DNA from: Hanleya hanleyi
Lineage: Eukaryota; Mollusca; Polyplacophora; Lepidopleurida; Hanleyidae
Length of the DNA: 64,000 nt
Assembly (NCBI GenBank): GCA_036873755.1
Contig: JAVTVY010025069.1
Location: forward strand, 1-64,000
Direction of reading: 5' to 3'
Shown here: positions 34,201 to 49,200 of the stretch, one piece after another
Layout: the number at the start of each line of letters is the position of its first letter
How positions within the stretch are numbered: the first letter of the stretch is position 1
Program-made: the position numbers and the translations under genes
Notes under the pieces: model-generated
What the model saw: only the letters and a program-made list of their open reading frames with translations
Database searches by the model: none
What the model was told of the DNA's origin: nothing

Positions 34201-37200
34201 TGCGGTGAAAATAAACATCACTTGGATGGAACCAAACATTCGACACAAAAGACAACAGCTTCTGCTGAAAACTCACGCTCGACTAAGAACCGTAGTTATG
34301 GACAAGAGCAGCGTACCGCCTAAAAAAATCATTATTACGATGGAATGAACATTCGAAGTCCTTTGTCATTCTAAAAGTAATATGCTAATGTTGAAAGTTC
34401 ACGCTGTTGTGATAACCGTAATAAGTCGGGGAATTATATGTATCTCCTTACTGATTACCTTTCATGTTTTTTGAAGATTTTAATGTGAGTTCATTTTTGT
34501 TTTTGGTATTTTTGCTGTACCCACCCGATCCCTCGTGTTATAGACGACTTTCATAACCCCTGCTGTTTTGCGCTGGAACTGGCTAGTGACGTCAAATGGG
34601 GTCGACTCCAGCTACTGACTCCTGTTAACGCAATGTAATCTGCACACATATAAGAATATAATCGAGCAACCCTCTGCCAATATCTATCCGATTTTCATTC
34701 TGTTTAGTGATTATCAAACCTGAATAGATGTCTGTTTCAGAAATCTATAGTTTATAAAACATTTCCGTTTAAATCATGGCGTACTATTTACCTACATGTA
34801 AAAAGATGGTGTCAAGGATTTTCGTTAAAAGCGCCTCCATAAAATAAAACAAAGTCATGTATATATTTCTCATCTGAAGTATTATAAGATTAGGAAAATA
34901 TAAATCTCATTTCTGTATCTTCAGTCGTTTTCTTGTAATTTTTCAAAGAAAAGGTATAAACGATCTTCGTCAAAAAATTCGATTAAAAGTCGAGCAATTC
35001 AGCAGCAAATATGGTGAATATTCAGGAGTTTTTTTTCTAATATAGAACATAAATAAACTTTAAAGATCATGTGGCAGGATCAGGGAAAATTAATGGATAT
35101 TTTAGAAAATGTAGGCTGCCGAAAATTTTTCAAAAATGCGAAAGACTCACATCTCAACACTTTCGCTCTTCAGCTCTTTCTAAAATGGAATAATTCGGTA
35201 AAATGGCGGGAATGGTATACTTTTTCTGAACCATAGGGATTTTACAAAAGCTGAAGAGGGAAAGCGCGGAGATTTCCGTCTTTCGCATTTTTCAACAATT
35301 TTTGGCAGCTATATTTTCTAAAATATCCATTCATTTTCCCTCGTCCTGCCATAACATCTTTAAATTTTATCAATGGTCTATATTAGAAAAAAACATCAAT
35401 AGTGCCTACACACTAAATTTGCTGGTGATTTGCTCGATTATATTCTGATTTGCATGTGCACCGTGTGTCAGCAGCTTTTGCGCCTATAACGTGCCGGCAT
35501 CTGTCGGCCTATCGCAGAATGTTCCACTCGGCTCCCACAACTTTATCGCCGAAGATCGTTTACACGTTTTCTTTTACCCATTACAAGAAAGAGGCTGAAA
35601 ATACAGAAATGAGATTTATATTTTCATAATCCTAAGGTACCTATAGATGAGAAATATATACATGGATTTTTATTTTCTGGAGAAGTTTTTAACGAAAATG
35701 AAAAAAACGAAAAACGATAAAAAAAAACGAGCTTGGGTATATCGCTAAAAATCCCAGGTAAAAAATGTTGAGTAAATATTCCGCCATAATTTAAAAGAGA
35801 TTGTTTCTCAAGTTATACATTTCTGAAACGGGCATCTCTTCAGGTTTAAGAATCCCTAAACAGAATGAAATTCGGATATAGAGATTTGCTCGTTTATTTT
35901 CTGATATGTATGCAGTTTGCATTGAGTAAACATGTGTCAGTAGCTGGAGCCAACCCCACTAGACGTCACTAGTCAGTTCCCGCACAAAACAGTAGAGGTT
36001 ATGAAAGTGGACTATATGATAGGCGTCACTGGATTTTGTCTGAATTTGCTGAGCACGCTTACTTTTTCCACTCCTAATGGATATCGGATCTGATAAAAAT
36101 ATCTGGTAGAGGAGTGTACTATTTACTGAATCCGAAGACGTCTTTATTTTGCACGAACAATGATGTCAAATGTCTTCATAATAGTCCGGCAGATATGTGA
36201 AATGATTGTGCACTCTTTGATAAAAGCATGAAATTTGGCAGGATGATAGATAAACGCATATGATTCATTTTTGGAGGGGGAGTCCGGCTTGTAAATCCGT
36301 ATTTTGGCCGCCATCTTGGATTTCAAAATGGCCGCCATCAAATACCACAAAGTCGGATTTCTGCACTTCTGAGACACATATGAGGCCAATTTAAACGGTA
36401 ATACCCACATTTGCGTACTCAAGGAAGCAGATCAACACAGTGTTTTTGCATCAGAAGTGATGGAATTCGAGATGGCGGCCGCTTTCTTTTCAAAATGGCT
36501 GCCGACAATCGTTTATTTTCATTGTTATGTGACTTACGTGAACAGATGCACAAACTTCTTCTTCTGAGTGGCCTAAACAGTTTTTCATGTCTTTGGACAC
36601 TGCATTGTTACTTGTGGACAAGTGACACGTGTGGTTAAGTTTCCACATGAACATCTGCAATAAAAGCGCGGTTGAGATACTACGGCTACATCCTAGAATC
36701 CTCCGTATTCTAAAGTCTGAAAGTGAGGTACCAAGAGAAGTTATTTTGTAGACTGATATGGTTGCTTTTCAGTTGCCAAAAGTCAACTTTACCCACCAAT
36801 TACATATCTCTCTAACTCATTCACATAGCTGATATCCGGAATAGGCCACATCTTGGGTATTTACCTAATACTCTGCATTTGGTTGACCTGACATGTGGCA
36901 TCCTGTATTTCCATCGGTAATGTCTGCAATATATGAAGTTAGTGACGCTGGAGACTAATCTCCGTGACAGAGTGCTGAGCATAATTCGAATAAATTAAGC
37001 TTGTTGGATATAAAGTTTCCCCAATATAGATCTTCTGTTCGAAATAGAATATGATAATTTCTGAGGAGTCAAAATGACTGCCATTCAATTTTCGTGTTAG
37101 TTTTCCATCCCCACTCACTTGGAGAAGCCCCTCTTGAACAACGGAGAAAAAGCTAACCTCATCTGTGGTGAGTCTGTGCGGCGGATATTTCAGCATGACT

Positions 37201-40200
37201 CTCTTCTTTGTGAGAATTACAACACATATAAGGGAAGTGGGAAGAGGTGCCGACATACTGACAGAGCCACATGACTTCACAGTAGTCTTCTGGTTAACCT
37301 ATTCTAAAGCACATACCAAGAATCAAACGATTCGTGATATGTGTTGTATCTCAGGTAAGCTTTTATTGTACCTGTTCATGTGGCAACTTGGATGGCATGA
37401 CCACACGGCCCCTAGCACCGGCATAAGCGGTATTAGATACAAATCTAGAGAGCTATGATGGAAATGCTCTGACAACTCGTATATTGGTAATTAGTGGGCT
37501 GTTTCGCTGTGACAACTCGTACACTGGGGATTGGTGAGCTGCATCGTCGTCAGATGAAAATGACGGCTAACTCAAGACTCTCATACTTTACTGGATGATT
37601 TTTCTACAAACACCCAGTCTCATTCCATCCATCGCGAAGAAACAGCAAGCTTGTTGACAAGTTGTTGATAAACCTAGCGTCTAGTCAGTCACTCAATATT
37701 CATCCCTCGTCAATAATAGAATTTCTGCGCCCATAATTCATATAACAGCATTAATAGCACCAAAATAAAAACAATCATACAATTCAAACGCGAAGAGAAA
37801 ATGCATTCTTCAGCGAGGTCAGTTGGAGCTTGGACTCCGACACATCGCGGCAGCTTGGCCTTCTCGAGCCCGCTTGTTTCATACATAAATTTTCTATAGA
37901 TATTTTTCTTTGAGAATATTAGAAATTGATTATGACACAGGTTCCGATTTCATTAACTATTTTGGCGACATAAGCGTTTTTGGTCTTCTTGCTTTCTGGC
38001 AAATCCTTACTCTCTTCGGGAAAAGGTTTCCAATATTTCTCGAAGAATTCAAAAAGCAAATCATTTTATAAATATGGAACACTACTTGAATTCCCCTTTT
38101 CATCTTCTCCGTATGCTTATGGTTGATCATGGATGTACATGCACATGTATACTAGCCAGTTATCGTTGTGATGCAGGAATCTATAGCTGTTCGGGTGCTG
38201 TCTGGTTCAACACGAGTTCCCAACCAGGAGTAGGACAAATCTTTGGAAATTAGAGATGTGGTTTTGATAGATGTGTGTGCTCCAGAATGAGCAAGCGATA
38301 AATAGGTCAGAAAATTTCTGTTTGGGAAGTTGCAAGTATTCGTCTCGGGTTGGAATTTCTGCAGTGATATTTTTACGAATGTACTGGTATTGATGTCCAG
38401 CTTCAACACATATATTTCCACCAACAATGATGAAATAAAAACTATGAGACACACTGTAAGTGCCCTGTATCACTTTTGCTCAGAGCAAACAAAGCAGTAC
38501 GAATTTTTTCGACTTTGTCAAAACGTATATAATGAGTCTCTGCGCATTCAATGAGAGGCCACAATTTACAATTCATTAGTCCACTAAAGATGTGAAGAGG
38601 CAGATGCACTAAGATTACTGAAAACAATGAGCCTTATCCAACCTATCATCAACGAAGTCATTTGTTTTTCGCAAACATCTGGGTGGGGTGGCATGGCCGG
38701 TCCTAAAATTATGTGATCCTTCTTGACCAGCGCCTAGCTACCCAGCGCAAAAGAGCAGCAGGACTTCTTGTAAGGGCAACATGACTTCCTGTAAGGGCAG
38801 CAGGACTTCCTCTAAGGCCAGCGGCACCACCATCACCTTTTTCATTTGTGTTCTATCGTCATTACTGGAAACTAGCATTGTGATTCGAGGATGGCAAAAT
38901 GCTCATTGACAAGCTAGGCAAATATGTAGTCATGCCTGTATTTGGTATATTGGAGCGCAATATTCATAGATTCAGTTTGTCGTTGAAATTCCATACTCGA
39001 ATCAGCAATACAAATGATGCAAACACCAGAACTAGTAGTTCAACTTGCAGTTTTGTATGCCAGTACTGGAACGTTGGATTTCAATCACACTTTTGGCGAC
39101 TCGGCTGGCAGGATAGGCACAATCCGGGAACCAGCCGCATCCCCATTCAATGCTTCAAACTGACACTTTGTCCACAACATTATGAATAACCATCTCTATC
39201 ATACAACTTAATTCGATCATTAGAGAAATTGTGGTCAACAAATATAACATGAATTACTGATATGAGCTTATTCATTTCCGGAGTAACTGATAAATATGAA
39301 TCTGGTAATGGAGCTCCTTCAACGATGGAGCAATGGTAGCACAGTCAACTGACATGCATGGCAAAACCAGTTCATCGGGGTTGAACTTTCCAAAAGTTTG
39401 CGACTAAAACTCGCTGACTAGTGGCATATCCTATTGAGAAAATTCTGGACATGCTTGCATAATACTATAGGTTTGCAAGATATCACGGAAAAGCTTAACC
39501 ATGATACATGGCGGGATCTCAAAAACTCCATCATAGTTATCTGATCTTGAAAGGCAAGGTTAAGGAAAGAGCTTAACCCAGACATATTGTCGTAAGTTTC
39601 AGCCGTTTAGCTCCAAGTGTAGGGAGAATATTTCGAGGACATCGCCTACCAAGACCAGACACGGCACTGATATTGATTATGCCACATCCACTGGCTATAT
39701 CTTGGAGAAGACTGAAGGGATTATCAGATTTAGTTTTTTGTTAGTATTTTAGTATCAATGTGTATGATAATGGTGGTCGTCTTCGACTGGGCAGTGTTCC
39801 ACACAGAAGTCCCTTAACCAGTTTCCTCGGCCAAGGCAATGTGTGAACCAGCCTTGTATCAGATATCCATTTTAGGCTTCAATGTTTGCTGATGGCGAAA
39901 AGCTTGATATCCAAGATGGTGTACTAACAGGGATTTTTAACCATAAAAACCTCGCCAAGGAACGTATGTACATGACGTAATCATACTCAACTGACTCAAC
40001 TAACCTAAGTCCACTGTGCCGCGAGTTGTTGAAGGTTGAGCCAGGGTCGACCTCGTTAAAGAATGCTATTGTTTACGAGGTTATACTGTTTTACTGTTTG
40101 AGCATACAAGTAGAAATGGGACTATTGATGTTTGTAGAGGTCTGGAAGAGCTCCCAACATGCCCAACCGAAGGGAGTGCGTATAGAGACCCACCGTTCAG

Positions 40201-43200
40201 TCCCGTCCCATTTGGACTTGGTTTCTTCTCCGTTCTTCAGGAGAAGCTTCTCTAATTACAAGCGTCTAGTCCGTCATTCATAATCCAGCCGTCGTCCATT
40301 AGAGAATATCCGCGTCCATAATCCAAAGACCTATTCCATTTCCATATAACAGTATTAGCACCAAATTCAAAAAGACAAAAGTATAAATAGGGAACTTATA
40401 CCAAAGATGAATGACAGCCAGTTTGGTGTTCATTTTCAGAAGCCAGCGCATTCTATCAGTAGTAGCTGATGTTGCTGCATGATAAACTGTAGATGCAGCA
40501 AGGTTAACCCACATTGTGCTGGAATTTCTCTCTAAAATATGACTAATTTTGTATATTGCAGGTATCAACTACATGAATGAGTGTCTAATGTTCCCAAAAA
40601 GTCATTTTAAGTCTATCGATTCACCTACGTCACATAACCGTCGAAATAAATGATTCTCGACAGCCATTTTGAAAAAAAATGGCCGCCATCTTACAATCCA
40701 TCCGTTCTGGTGGAGCAAAAGTGGTGTGATCAACTTCCTTGGGTACGCAAATGTGGGGATACCCGTTTAAATCAACCTTCTGTGTGTCTTAGAAGTGCCG
40801 ATTTGCGAATTTGATGGTTTCTAATGGCGGCCATTTTGAAATCCAAGATGGCGGCCAACTACGGATTTTCAAGCCGGACTCCCCCTCTAAAAATGAATAA
40901 TATGTGTTTCTCTGTCACTATGCAAAGTTTCATGCTTTTATCACAAAGTGCACAATCGACCCATTTTTTGTTACATATCTGCCGGACTATAATTGGATCG
41001 AATTTGATCAAAATACGACCAATCCCTCGGACTATGAGGCAAAAATAGGTCTACATTTGGTTGATATTCAGATAAGGTGATGGTATCTAAAACAGGTCAG
41101 TGAGACTGAAATATTATTGATGAACTTCTTGTAAATCCTCTAATTAGTTAAGGAGCATTGACAATATTTTCGACCAGTGGAAATTCAGAATTGCCTTTAA
41201 CTCAGAAGTAGTAAAAATCGAGTACCGGTACCTCGGTCCGCCATGTTTCAGTCAAATTGGGACTGATCGACATCGTCCATGAAAGGACTTAGGAACTCAT
41301 TGGATCAGTGATAACTGTTTGATCATACATACTGAATATACAAAATAGTTCGTACACCTGCAATGCGCTTTCACCGAATATTATTCAATGAGCCGTCTGA
41401 TCAGAACAAATAAGTAAATATCTCGAAATCAAACGAAGATGAGTCAGTTGGACAACATTCGTCATACAATTTGTACAGTTCAGTTCAACATACCCAGAAT
41501 GATATATGTGTTGGGTTGCGTTATACACGTTGAAATTGTGGGAAAATATGTATTACGGGCAGATAAACACGATTCATACAGTTCTTGTCCTGGCCATTAG
41601 GATGTGTTAATGGTTCGTATTCAGTGCATATGCACGAATTTACCCAATAAAAAGTACTAATTTACTCTGTCATACTGTAGGTGGCTACTTGATTTCTGTA
41701 AGCCCAGCCGATAGCGTCGGATATAAAGAACTGTTTCGTTGTATGGCTGATGTCTGGAAAGATTTGGTGAAAGAAGGAATAATAACAAAGGTTTGTTTGT
41801 GTTGTGGCTGTTTTTCCATTATTCTTGTTTCGAATTGCAGAAGCTCGTGTTGAAAAGCAATTATTTCATTTGAGCTCTGTCTACTTATTTAGATTCCCTC
41901 AATCACCCCCCTCCCCCTCCCCACCAACACACACACACTTTCACCATATCAGAGGTTTTTTTTTAGAAAGATGTCCGGTCCGAAAATCCACAATGGCAAA
42001 CAGGACAATGCCACTATGGCTCCGTGTTCTTCAAAATTAGGTTGAGACACACATAACACCCACAATCAGATACACGCGGTTTCAAAACTTTGCAATGAGG
42101 CCAATGTGATAAACTCAATGTGATGTGGGTTGCCCTTTCATAAATTTACACTTCTCTGTGAACCCTATCTGGGCTGGGCTTTTTTTGGGACCTGTCCAGG
42201 CCATTTCGCCCCCCCCCCCCCCCCAATTATTTTTCTTACCTCTTGAGCTAGGCGGCTGAAACTTATTACGTTACACCCTTGGATCAAGCTCTGCCAGAAA
42301 ACGTAAAAAAAAATCCAAAATGGCCGCTTTGATGACGTCACATTGACGTCATTTTCAAAAACGGCAATTTTTGGTCGATTTTTCGGCCAGATAGGGTTAC
42401 ACATAAGAGGAGGTGTTTACACAGTCAGTGGTTCTCTCTTCCTTATCATATGCTGAATTTTATCAGCATTTGCCACTTTTGTCTGAAATCTATGAAGACG
42501 GCTGACAAATTGCAAAATTGCCGCCAAACCATTAAACTCGATTAAAAGTCTTCTACATTGTGAGGACATTACGTGCCAAAAACAATGGAGATAGCCGACG
42601 AAGTATTCGAAAGGACCACGTATGTTTAGATGGGTAAATGGCCCCAGAACAGGTGCGGTGGAAGTGCCAAAAATAAAATATTGCATATATAAGAAATTGT
42701 TCAATTGGCAAGAAGTACAATAATATATTGTAAACTTAGAAAAGTTTCAAGGCACTGAGTCTCACCATTCTCGAATGACAGGGCCGTGAAGTAGTGCATT
42801 CGTGCAAAATCTGAGGCGAAAACACCTCATATTTCTTTCTATAAACATATGAAGATAAACGATGACCAGAACCAGCTTGATACAGCATACTCGCTGTTCC
42901 AATACGTAGACGTAGACCAAATCTGGTTCTGGTTATCGTTTATCTTCATATGTTTACATAGAACAATAAGAATTGTTTTCACCTCAGAATCAACTATTTT
43001 GCACGAATGCACTACTTCACGGCCCTGTTACTCGAGAAAGATGAGATTCAGTGCCTTGAAATTTTTCTAAGTATACAATATCATTTTGTATTTCATGCCA
43101 CTTGAACAATTTCTGGTATCGGAAGTATTTTATTTTGGTACTTCTTATTCCACCTGGCCTGGGGCCATTTACCGGTCTAAAGATACAAGGTCCTTTGTGG

Positions 43201-46200
43201 CTCCCGTTTTCTGGTGGTATAAGTTTTGACTTATCGTATACTCGGAAGAAGAAAATAATCAACAGAACTATTACCACACATAGATAACTGACTACAAAGA
43301 CCTGGATTTCTGATATTTTAGCAGAACATTGGAAAGCTTTAAAACTAATGTATAATAGGTACTTTTAGGGATCTTGCGATTGAGTGGTGTGTCAAACCTC
43401 CTTAGATCATTTTCCAAAGGCTACATCGATAAATTTCATCATGTCTAATGGTTTGTGCCTTCTCGTGCTTACAGGATGAATTTAGAAACATAAAGTATGG
43501 TGGGTACTTACGATCTCTTGACGAAGTTGGGCAGCCGTTTAAGGACTCGAATTCAGTAGTGAGAAAAGCGGGACTTCGACTGGAAACGCTCACGGAATAC
43601 GTGGTAGACTGTACCTTTAGTGGTAAGATACAGTCAGAGCAGCGAGAGACAGGTATGTGTTACCAGCACATTGTAATTGCATACAACTTATTTCACTAAG
43701 AAATAAGGTGGTCAAAATGACAACTTTTAGGTGGTCTAGCGTCAGAACCACCGAAATGTCCCCCTCCCCCCCGACCCGATCACCGTTGTAGTCTTAATTT
43801 ATTACCAGAGTAGTAAATATGACCACCTTGGGTGCTAAATCGTAGATCTGTGCACAAACTAAACGATTGACCACACGTAATTAGTATAGAAACAGTGAAT
43901 TGAGTCACATTTTTGTGAGGTGCTGGAGATTGGGAAGTGACCTCTGCCAGAGTTTGGCCGCCATCTTGAATTTGGTAAAAAAACTTGACCAATGTGGCAG
44001 CGGCTTATTCTCTTGAACTCGGATACAAGGTCACGTGACCTTTGTATTCCTCCGCGGTGATGCGGTCTGGTGGTGATGCGGTCGCGGGAGAAAGCTTCCG
44101 CGGACAAAAAGTAGTCCCATGGGTTGACTTCCAATGTTAATGTATACGGGGAATACCTAAATAGATGTTTTGGAGCTAGGGGAGCCACTAATGGTCCAAT
44201 GGGGTCATATGAGGTATCAATGTGAAGCATTCGTAAAGGGGCATCTGATGGGCTGGGTGTGGGGTTGAAATATCGGCATTCTGCGCATGCGCGGTAGACA
44301 AAGGGTGTGAAAATAGACGTTTTGGAGCTAGGGGAGTCACTAATGAGCCGATGGAGTTGAGTGAGATATCAATGTGAAGCCTATGTGAGGGGACATCCGA
44401 TTGGACTAGGGTCTCGGCCGTTGTCCACATTCTGCGCATGCGCAAACAGGGAATTCTGGGAAAAGGGTGTGGAAATACACGTTTTAGGGTTTAGGTGAGC
44501 CCCTAATGATCCTATGGTGTCGCATGAGGTATGAGTGTGAAGCGTCGCGAGGGAGCATCCGCCTGGACTAGCGGCGCGGGCGTTGTCACCATTCTGCGCA
44601 TGCGCGGTGGACCAAGGGTATGGAAATAGACGTTTTGGGATCTAGGGGAGCCCCTAATGGGCCGATGGAGTTGTATGAGGTATCAATGTGAATCCTATGT
44701 CAGGGGGCATCTAATGGGCTGGGTGTGGGGTTGAAATATCGGCATTCTGCGCATGCACGGTGGCGAAAGGGTATAGAAATAGACGTTTTGGAGCTAAGGG
44801 AGCCACTAATGGTCCAATGGGGTCATATGAGGTATCAATGTGAAGCATTCGTGAAGGGGTATCTGATGGGCTGGGTGTGGGGTTGAAATATCGGCATACT
44901 GCGCATGCGCGGTGGCCAAAGGGTATGAAAATAGACGTTTTGGAGCTAGGGGAGTCACTAATCAGCCGATGGAGTTGAGTGAGGTAGCAATGTGAAGCCT
45001 ATGTGAGGGGACATCCGATTGGACTAGGGTCTCGGCCGTTGTCCACATTCTGCGCATGCGCAAACAGGGAATTCTGGGAAACGGGTGTGGAAATACACGT
45101 TTTAGGGTTTAGGTGAGCCCCTAATGATCATATGGTGTCGTATGAGGTATCAGTGTGAAGCTGTCGTAAGGGAGCATCCGCCTGGGCTTGTGGTTTGGGC
45201 GTTGTCCCCATTCTGCGCATGCGCAGACAGGGAATTATGGGAAAAGGGTATGGAAATAGACGTTTTGGGATCTAGGGGAGCCTCTAATGGGCCGATGGAG
45301 TTGTATGAGGCATCCATGTGAAGCATATGTGACGGTGCATCCAGTCATGGGTGGGTCCATGTAAAATTTTTCCTGAAAAAAAAAAACGGAACACGGACTT
45401 TATCGAAAAATCCGAGAAAATGGTTGTATGAGGTATGGGGGTATATAGGTCGCCAGGCTTAACCGGGCTTGCCTATCAATAGAGTTATCTCCCCCTAGTT
45501 CCAGGGTGGGTGTACGTAAAATTTTTCCTGAAAAAATACGGAACACGGACTTTATCCTAAATTACGGGGAAATGCCTATATGGGGTATGGGGGGTATAGG
45601 ACCATCCTGGGAAACCTACTTCTTGACATTTGCGGTATGGTTGTTTGGATTTGTTTTCTTAGTCTCGTCAAGATAAACATGATAGGAAGTGTCCCGGCAC
45701 GAAACGGTGAAATTTTTGGGAAAAGTCACCGAGACCCATATAGACCCATAGAGTCCCATACTGGGGGTACAGTACCAATGTTTGTCCCACTGGGAAACCT
45801 ACTTCTATACATTTGCGGTATGGTTGTTTGGATTTGTTTTCTTAGTCTCGTCAAGACAAACATGATAGGAAGTGTCGCGGAGCGAATCGGTGAAATTTTT
45901 GGAAAAAGTACCATACAGCCCATATAGACCCATATAGTCCCATACTAGGGGTAAAGCTCCAATGTTTGTCCCACTGGGAAACCTACTTCTAGACATTTGC
46001 GGTATGGTTGTTTGGATTTGTTTTCTTAGTCTCGTCAAGACGAACATGATAGGAAGTGTCCCGGCACGAATCGGTGAAATTTTTGGAAAAAGTCACCGAG
46101 GTCTGTATATAGGCCTATAGGCTGGCTATATGGGGAGTATAGGACCAATGTTTGTCCTACTGGGAAAATTACTTCTGTACATTTGCGGTATGGTTGTTTG

Positions 46201-49200
46201 GATTTGTTTTCTTAGTCTCGTGAAGACAAACATGATAGGAAGTGTCCCGGCACGAAACGGTGAAATTTGTTGTAAAAGTCACCGAGGTCTGTATATAGGC
46301 CTATAGGCTGGCTATATGGGGAGTATAGATCCAATGTTTGTCTCACTGGGAAACCTACTTCTATACATTTGCGGTATGGTTGTTTGGATTTGTTTTCTTA
46401 GTCTCGTCAAGACAAACATGATAGGAAGTGTCCCGGCACGAAACGGTGAAATTTTTGAAAAAAGTTCAGGGAGACCCATATAGACCCATATACGGGTTAT
46501 GGGGGTATAGGTCCAATGTTTGTCCCACTGGGAAACGTCCTTCTATACATTTGCGGTATGGTTGTTTGGATTTGTTTTCTTAGTCTCGTCAAGACAAACA
46601 TGATAGGAAGTGTCCCGGCACGAAACGGTGAAATTTTTTAAAAAAGTTCGAGGTCTGTCTATAGCCCCATATGGACCCATATACTGGGGTATAAGCCCAA
46701 TGTATGTATAAATCCATACTGGGTGGACGTGTTGGAGTCTAGGTGAGTCCCTGGTGGTCCAATGGTGTCGTACGCCAACGCTCGGTGGTGGTGGTGGATG
46801 ACCTCTGTGAGGTCACTTCCGCTTCCGTTCACGTGATCGGAACTGAGCTTTGACCCCGGCGCGCAAAGGTTGCCACCGCGAGCCCTATTGACCTTTGACC
46901 TCGGGCCAAACCACTTTTAGTCGGAAGGGGTGCAAGGTTGTTATGCAAGTAGCGTCCCGTTAAATCGAGCCTATTGACCTTTGACCTCGGCCAAACCACT
47001 TTTAATCTGTAGGGGTGCAATGTTGGTCAAAGGTCAATAAGGCCTTATTAGCCGCCATTAGCCGCCATTTTCCAACATGGCGGATTAGCCGCCATTAGCC
47101 GCCATTTTCCAACATGGCGGATTAGCCGCCATTAGCCGCCATTTTCCAACATGGCGGATGAGCCGCCATTAGCCGCCATTGTGGGGAAAAACCCCAGTGC
47201 ATGACAAACACAGACAAGTGTGGACATGTCCAAAGGTCACGCCTCATTCACCCAAAGCGGGAGTGACGTCATATGGAAATTTCTGATAAAAACGGAACAC
47301 GGACTTTATCGAAAAATCCGGGAAAATGCTTATATGGGGTATGGGGGGTATATAGGTCGCCAGGCTTAACGGGGCTTGCCTATCAATAGAGTTATCTCCC
47401 CCTAGTTCCAAGGTGGGTGTATGTAAAATTTTTCCTGAAAAAATACGGAACACGGACTTTATTCTAAATTACGGGAAAATGCCTATATGGGGTATGCGGG
47501 GTATAGGACCATCCTGGGAAACCTACTTCTCGACATTTGCGGTATGGTTGTTTGGATTTGTTTTCTTAGTCTCGTCAAGACAAACATGATAGGAAGTGTC
47601 CCGGCACGAAACGGTGAAATTTTTGAAAAAAGTCACCGAGACCAATATAGACCCATATAGTCCCATACTGGGGTACAGGACCAATGTTTGTCCCACTGGG
47701 AAACCTACTTCTATACATTTGCCGTATGGTTGTTTGGATTTGTTTTCTTAGTCTCGTCAAGACAAACATGATAGGAAGTGTCGCGGAGCGAAACGGTGAA
47801 ATTTTTGAAAAAAGTCACCGAGACCAATATAGACCCATATAGTCCCATACTAGGGGTATAGGTCCAATGTTTGTCCCCCTGGGAAACCTACTTCTAGACA
47901 TTTGCGGTATGGTTGTTTGGATTTGTTTTCTTAGTCTCGTCAAGACAAACATGATAGGAAGTGTCCCGGCACGAATCGGCGAATTTTTTGGAAAAAGTCA
48001 CCGAGGTCTGTATATAGGCCTATAGGGAGTAGTCCATAGTTTCGGATTATTGGTCCCTCTCAAACATTTTAATACAGCAGAGCGTCCGGGTCTGACCACA
48101 TGATAATTATCCTTCCCTATTTGGTAACCAGTATTTATAGTACCAAGCTTCTGGGTAATACCATTCCTTCAAAATGACATATGCGGATGGGTGGCTCGGT
48201 TGAGCTATATGGCGAGTCGGGCCACGAAGTCAACATTCGTCAGCCTCAGTTTCGTACGTTTTTCGGGTGTTTAAAAATAGGGTTATGTTACATATGGAGA
48301 ATGTGACAAAAAACGGCCTGGTCGACCCCATATTTTGAATAGCTTTTTTATCTCACCCCGCGACGGGGAACGCTGAGACGGAATCTTATTGAAATCGATT
48401 GTCAAGATTTTTCCAGGAAATGAACGAAATATAGCGTATTTTGGGTCATTTTAATAGATTTCCCAGAAAATATGGAGTACGTTCCGAGGGAAGAAAAGTT
48501 ATCCCGGGTTGAATTTGCATAACTGGCTCGTATGCTGAATTAATGGTATGAGCATTCCCATGGAGAAAATATATACTTTTATATGGGTTTTCTGGATGGT
48601 TCGGCATCTCAGAAAGACGGAAGGACTATACCAAGGGTCTATTTCCAGCAACGAGGGGTCTACTGTGGACTGCACCCTATATGCAATACCTTATATACAG
48701 TAAAAATATACTCTGACGTATGATACGCTCTGCTGACTTGTAATAAGCCATTTGCCTTGTCATTTTCGCTCAAATTGCTCAGTTTTATACCATTTTAATG
48801 TACGCTTTCAGATCTTTCGAATGTCGGGCAGAATATTTAGAATTTTCGAGTGAAACATAGAACAACTACGCCAATTACATATGTTGCCAAGCAGGACTAT
48901 ACAGATTTATCTCCCCTTGGACGGGGCGACTATGGCATCTAAAATGCATTATCTCGGACACCAACACCCATTTGATTACTCAACATGATATTTCCCAACG
49001 TAAAACTCACGAACAATATTAAATACTCTGAATAGGTCACAGTTATTTGCGTCTTAGCCATTATTTTTGGAGATTCTGAGAGAATTTTCGATATTCATCA
49101 TACGGAAGAAACTACAAATTTAACATCAATTTGACCATAATTCCAGTTATTTTTACATATTCCGTGCCTATCTGATATGGTTTAGAAGCTAGAAAGTGAG

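Noticed and set aside
36939..37280. Minus-strand ORF considered as a ligand-gated ion channel fragment
   Set aside because: Only a loose resemblance in spacing; the defining cysteines are absent, so no family is claimed.
44130..45350. Regularly spaced palindromic repeats resembling a CRISPR array
   Set aside because: Unit-to-unit similarity covers the whole 150-165 bp including the spacers, and the genome is eukaryotic.
48180..48290. Possible hammerhead ribozyme in the direct repeats of the Penelope-like element (GGCGAGTCGGGCCACGAAG)
   Set aside because: Penelope-like elements can carry hammerheads, but the CUGANGA and GAAA core positions are not matched and stem II does not pair well; a covariance search would be needed.
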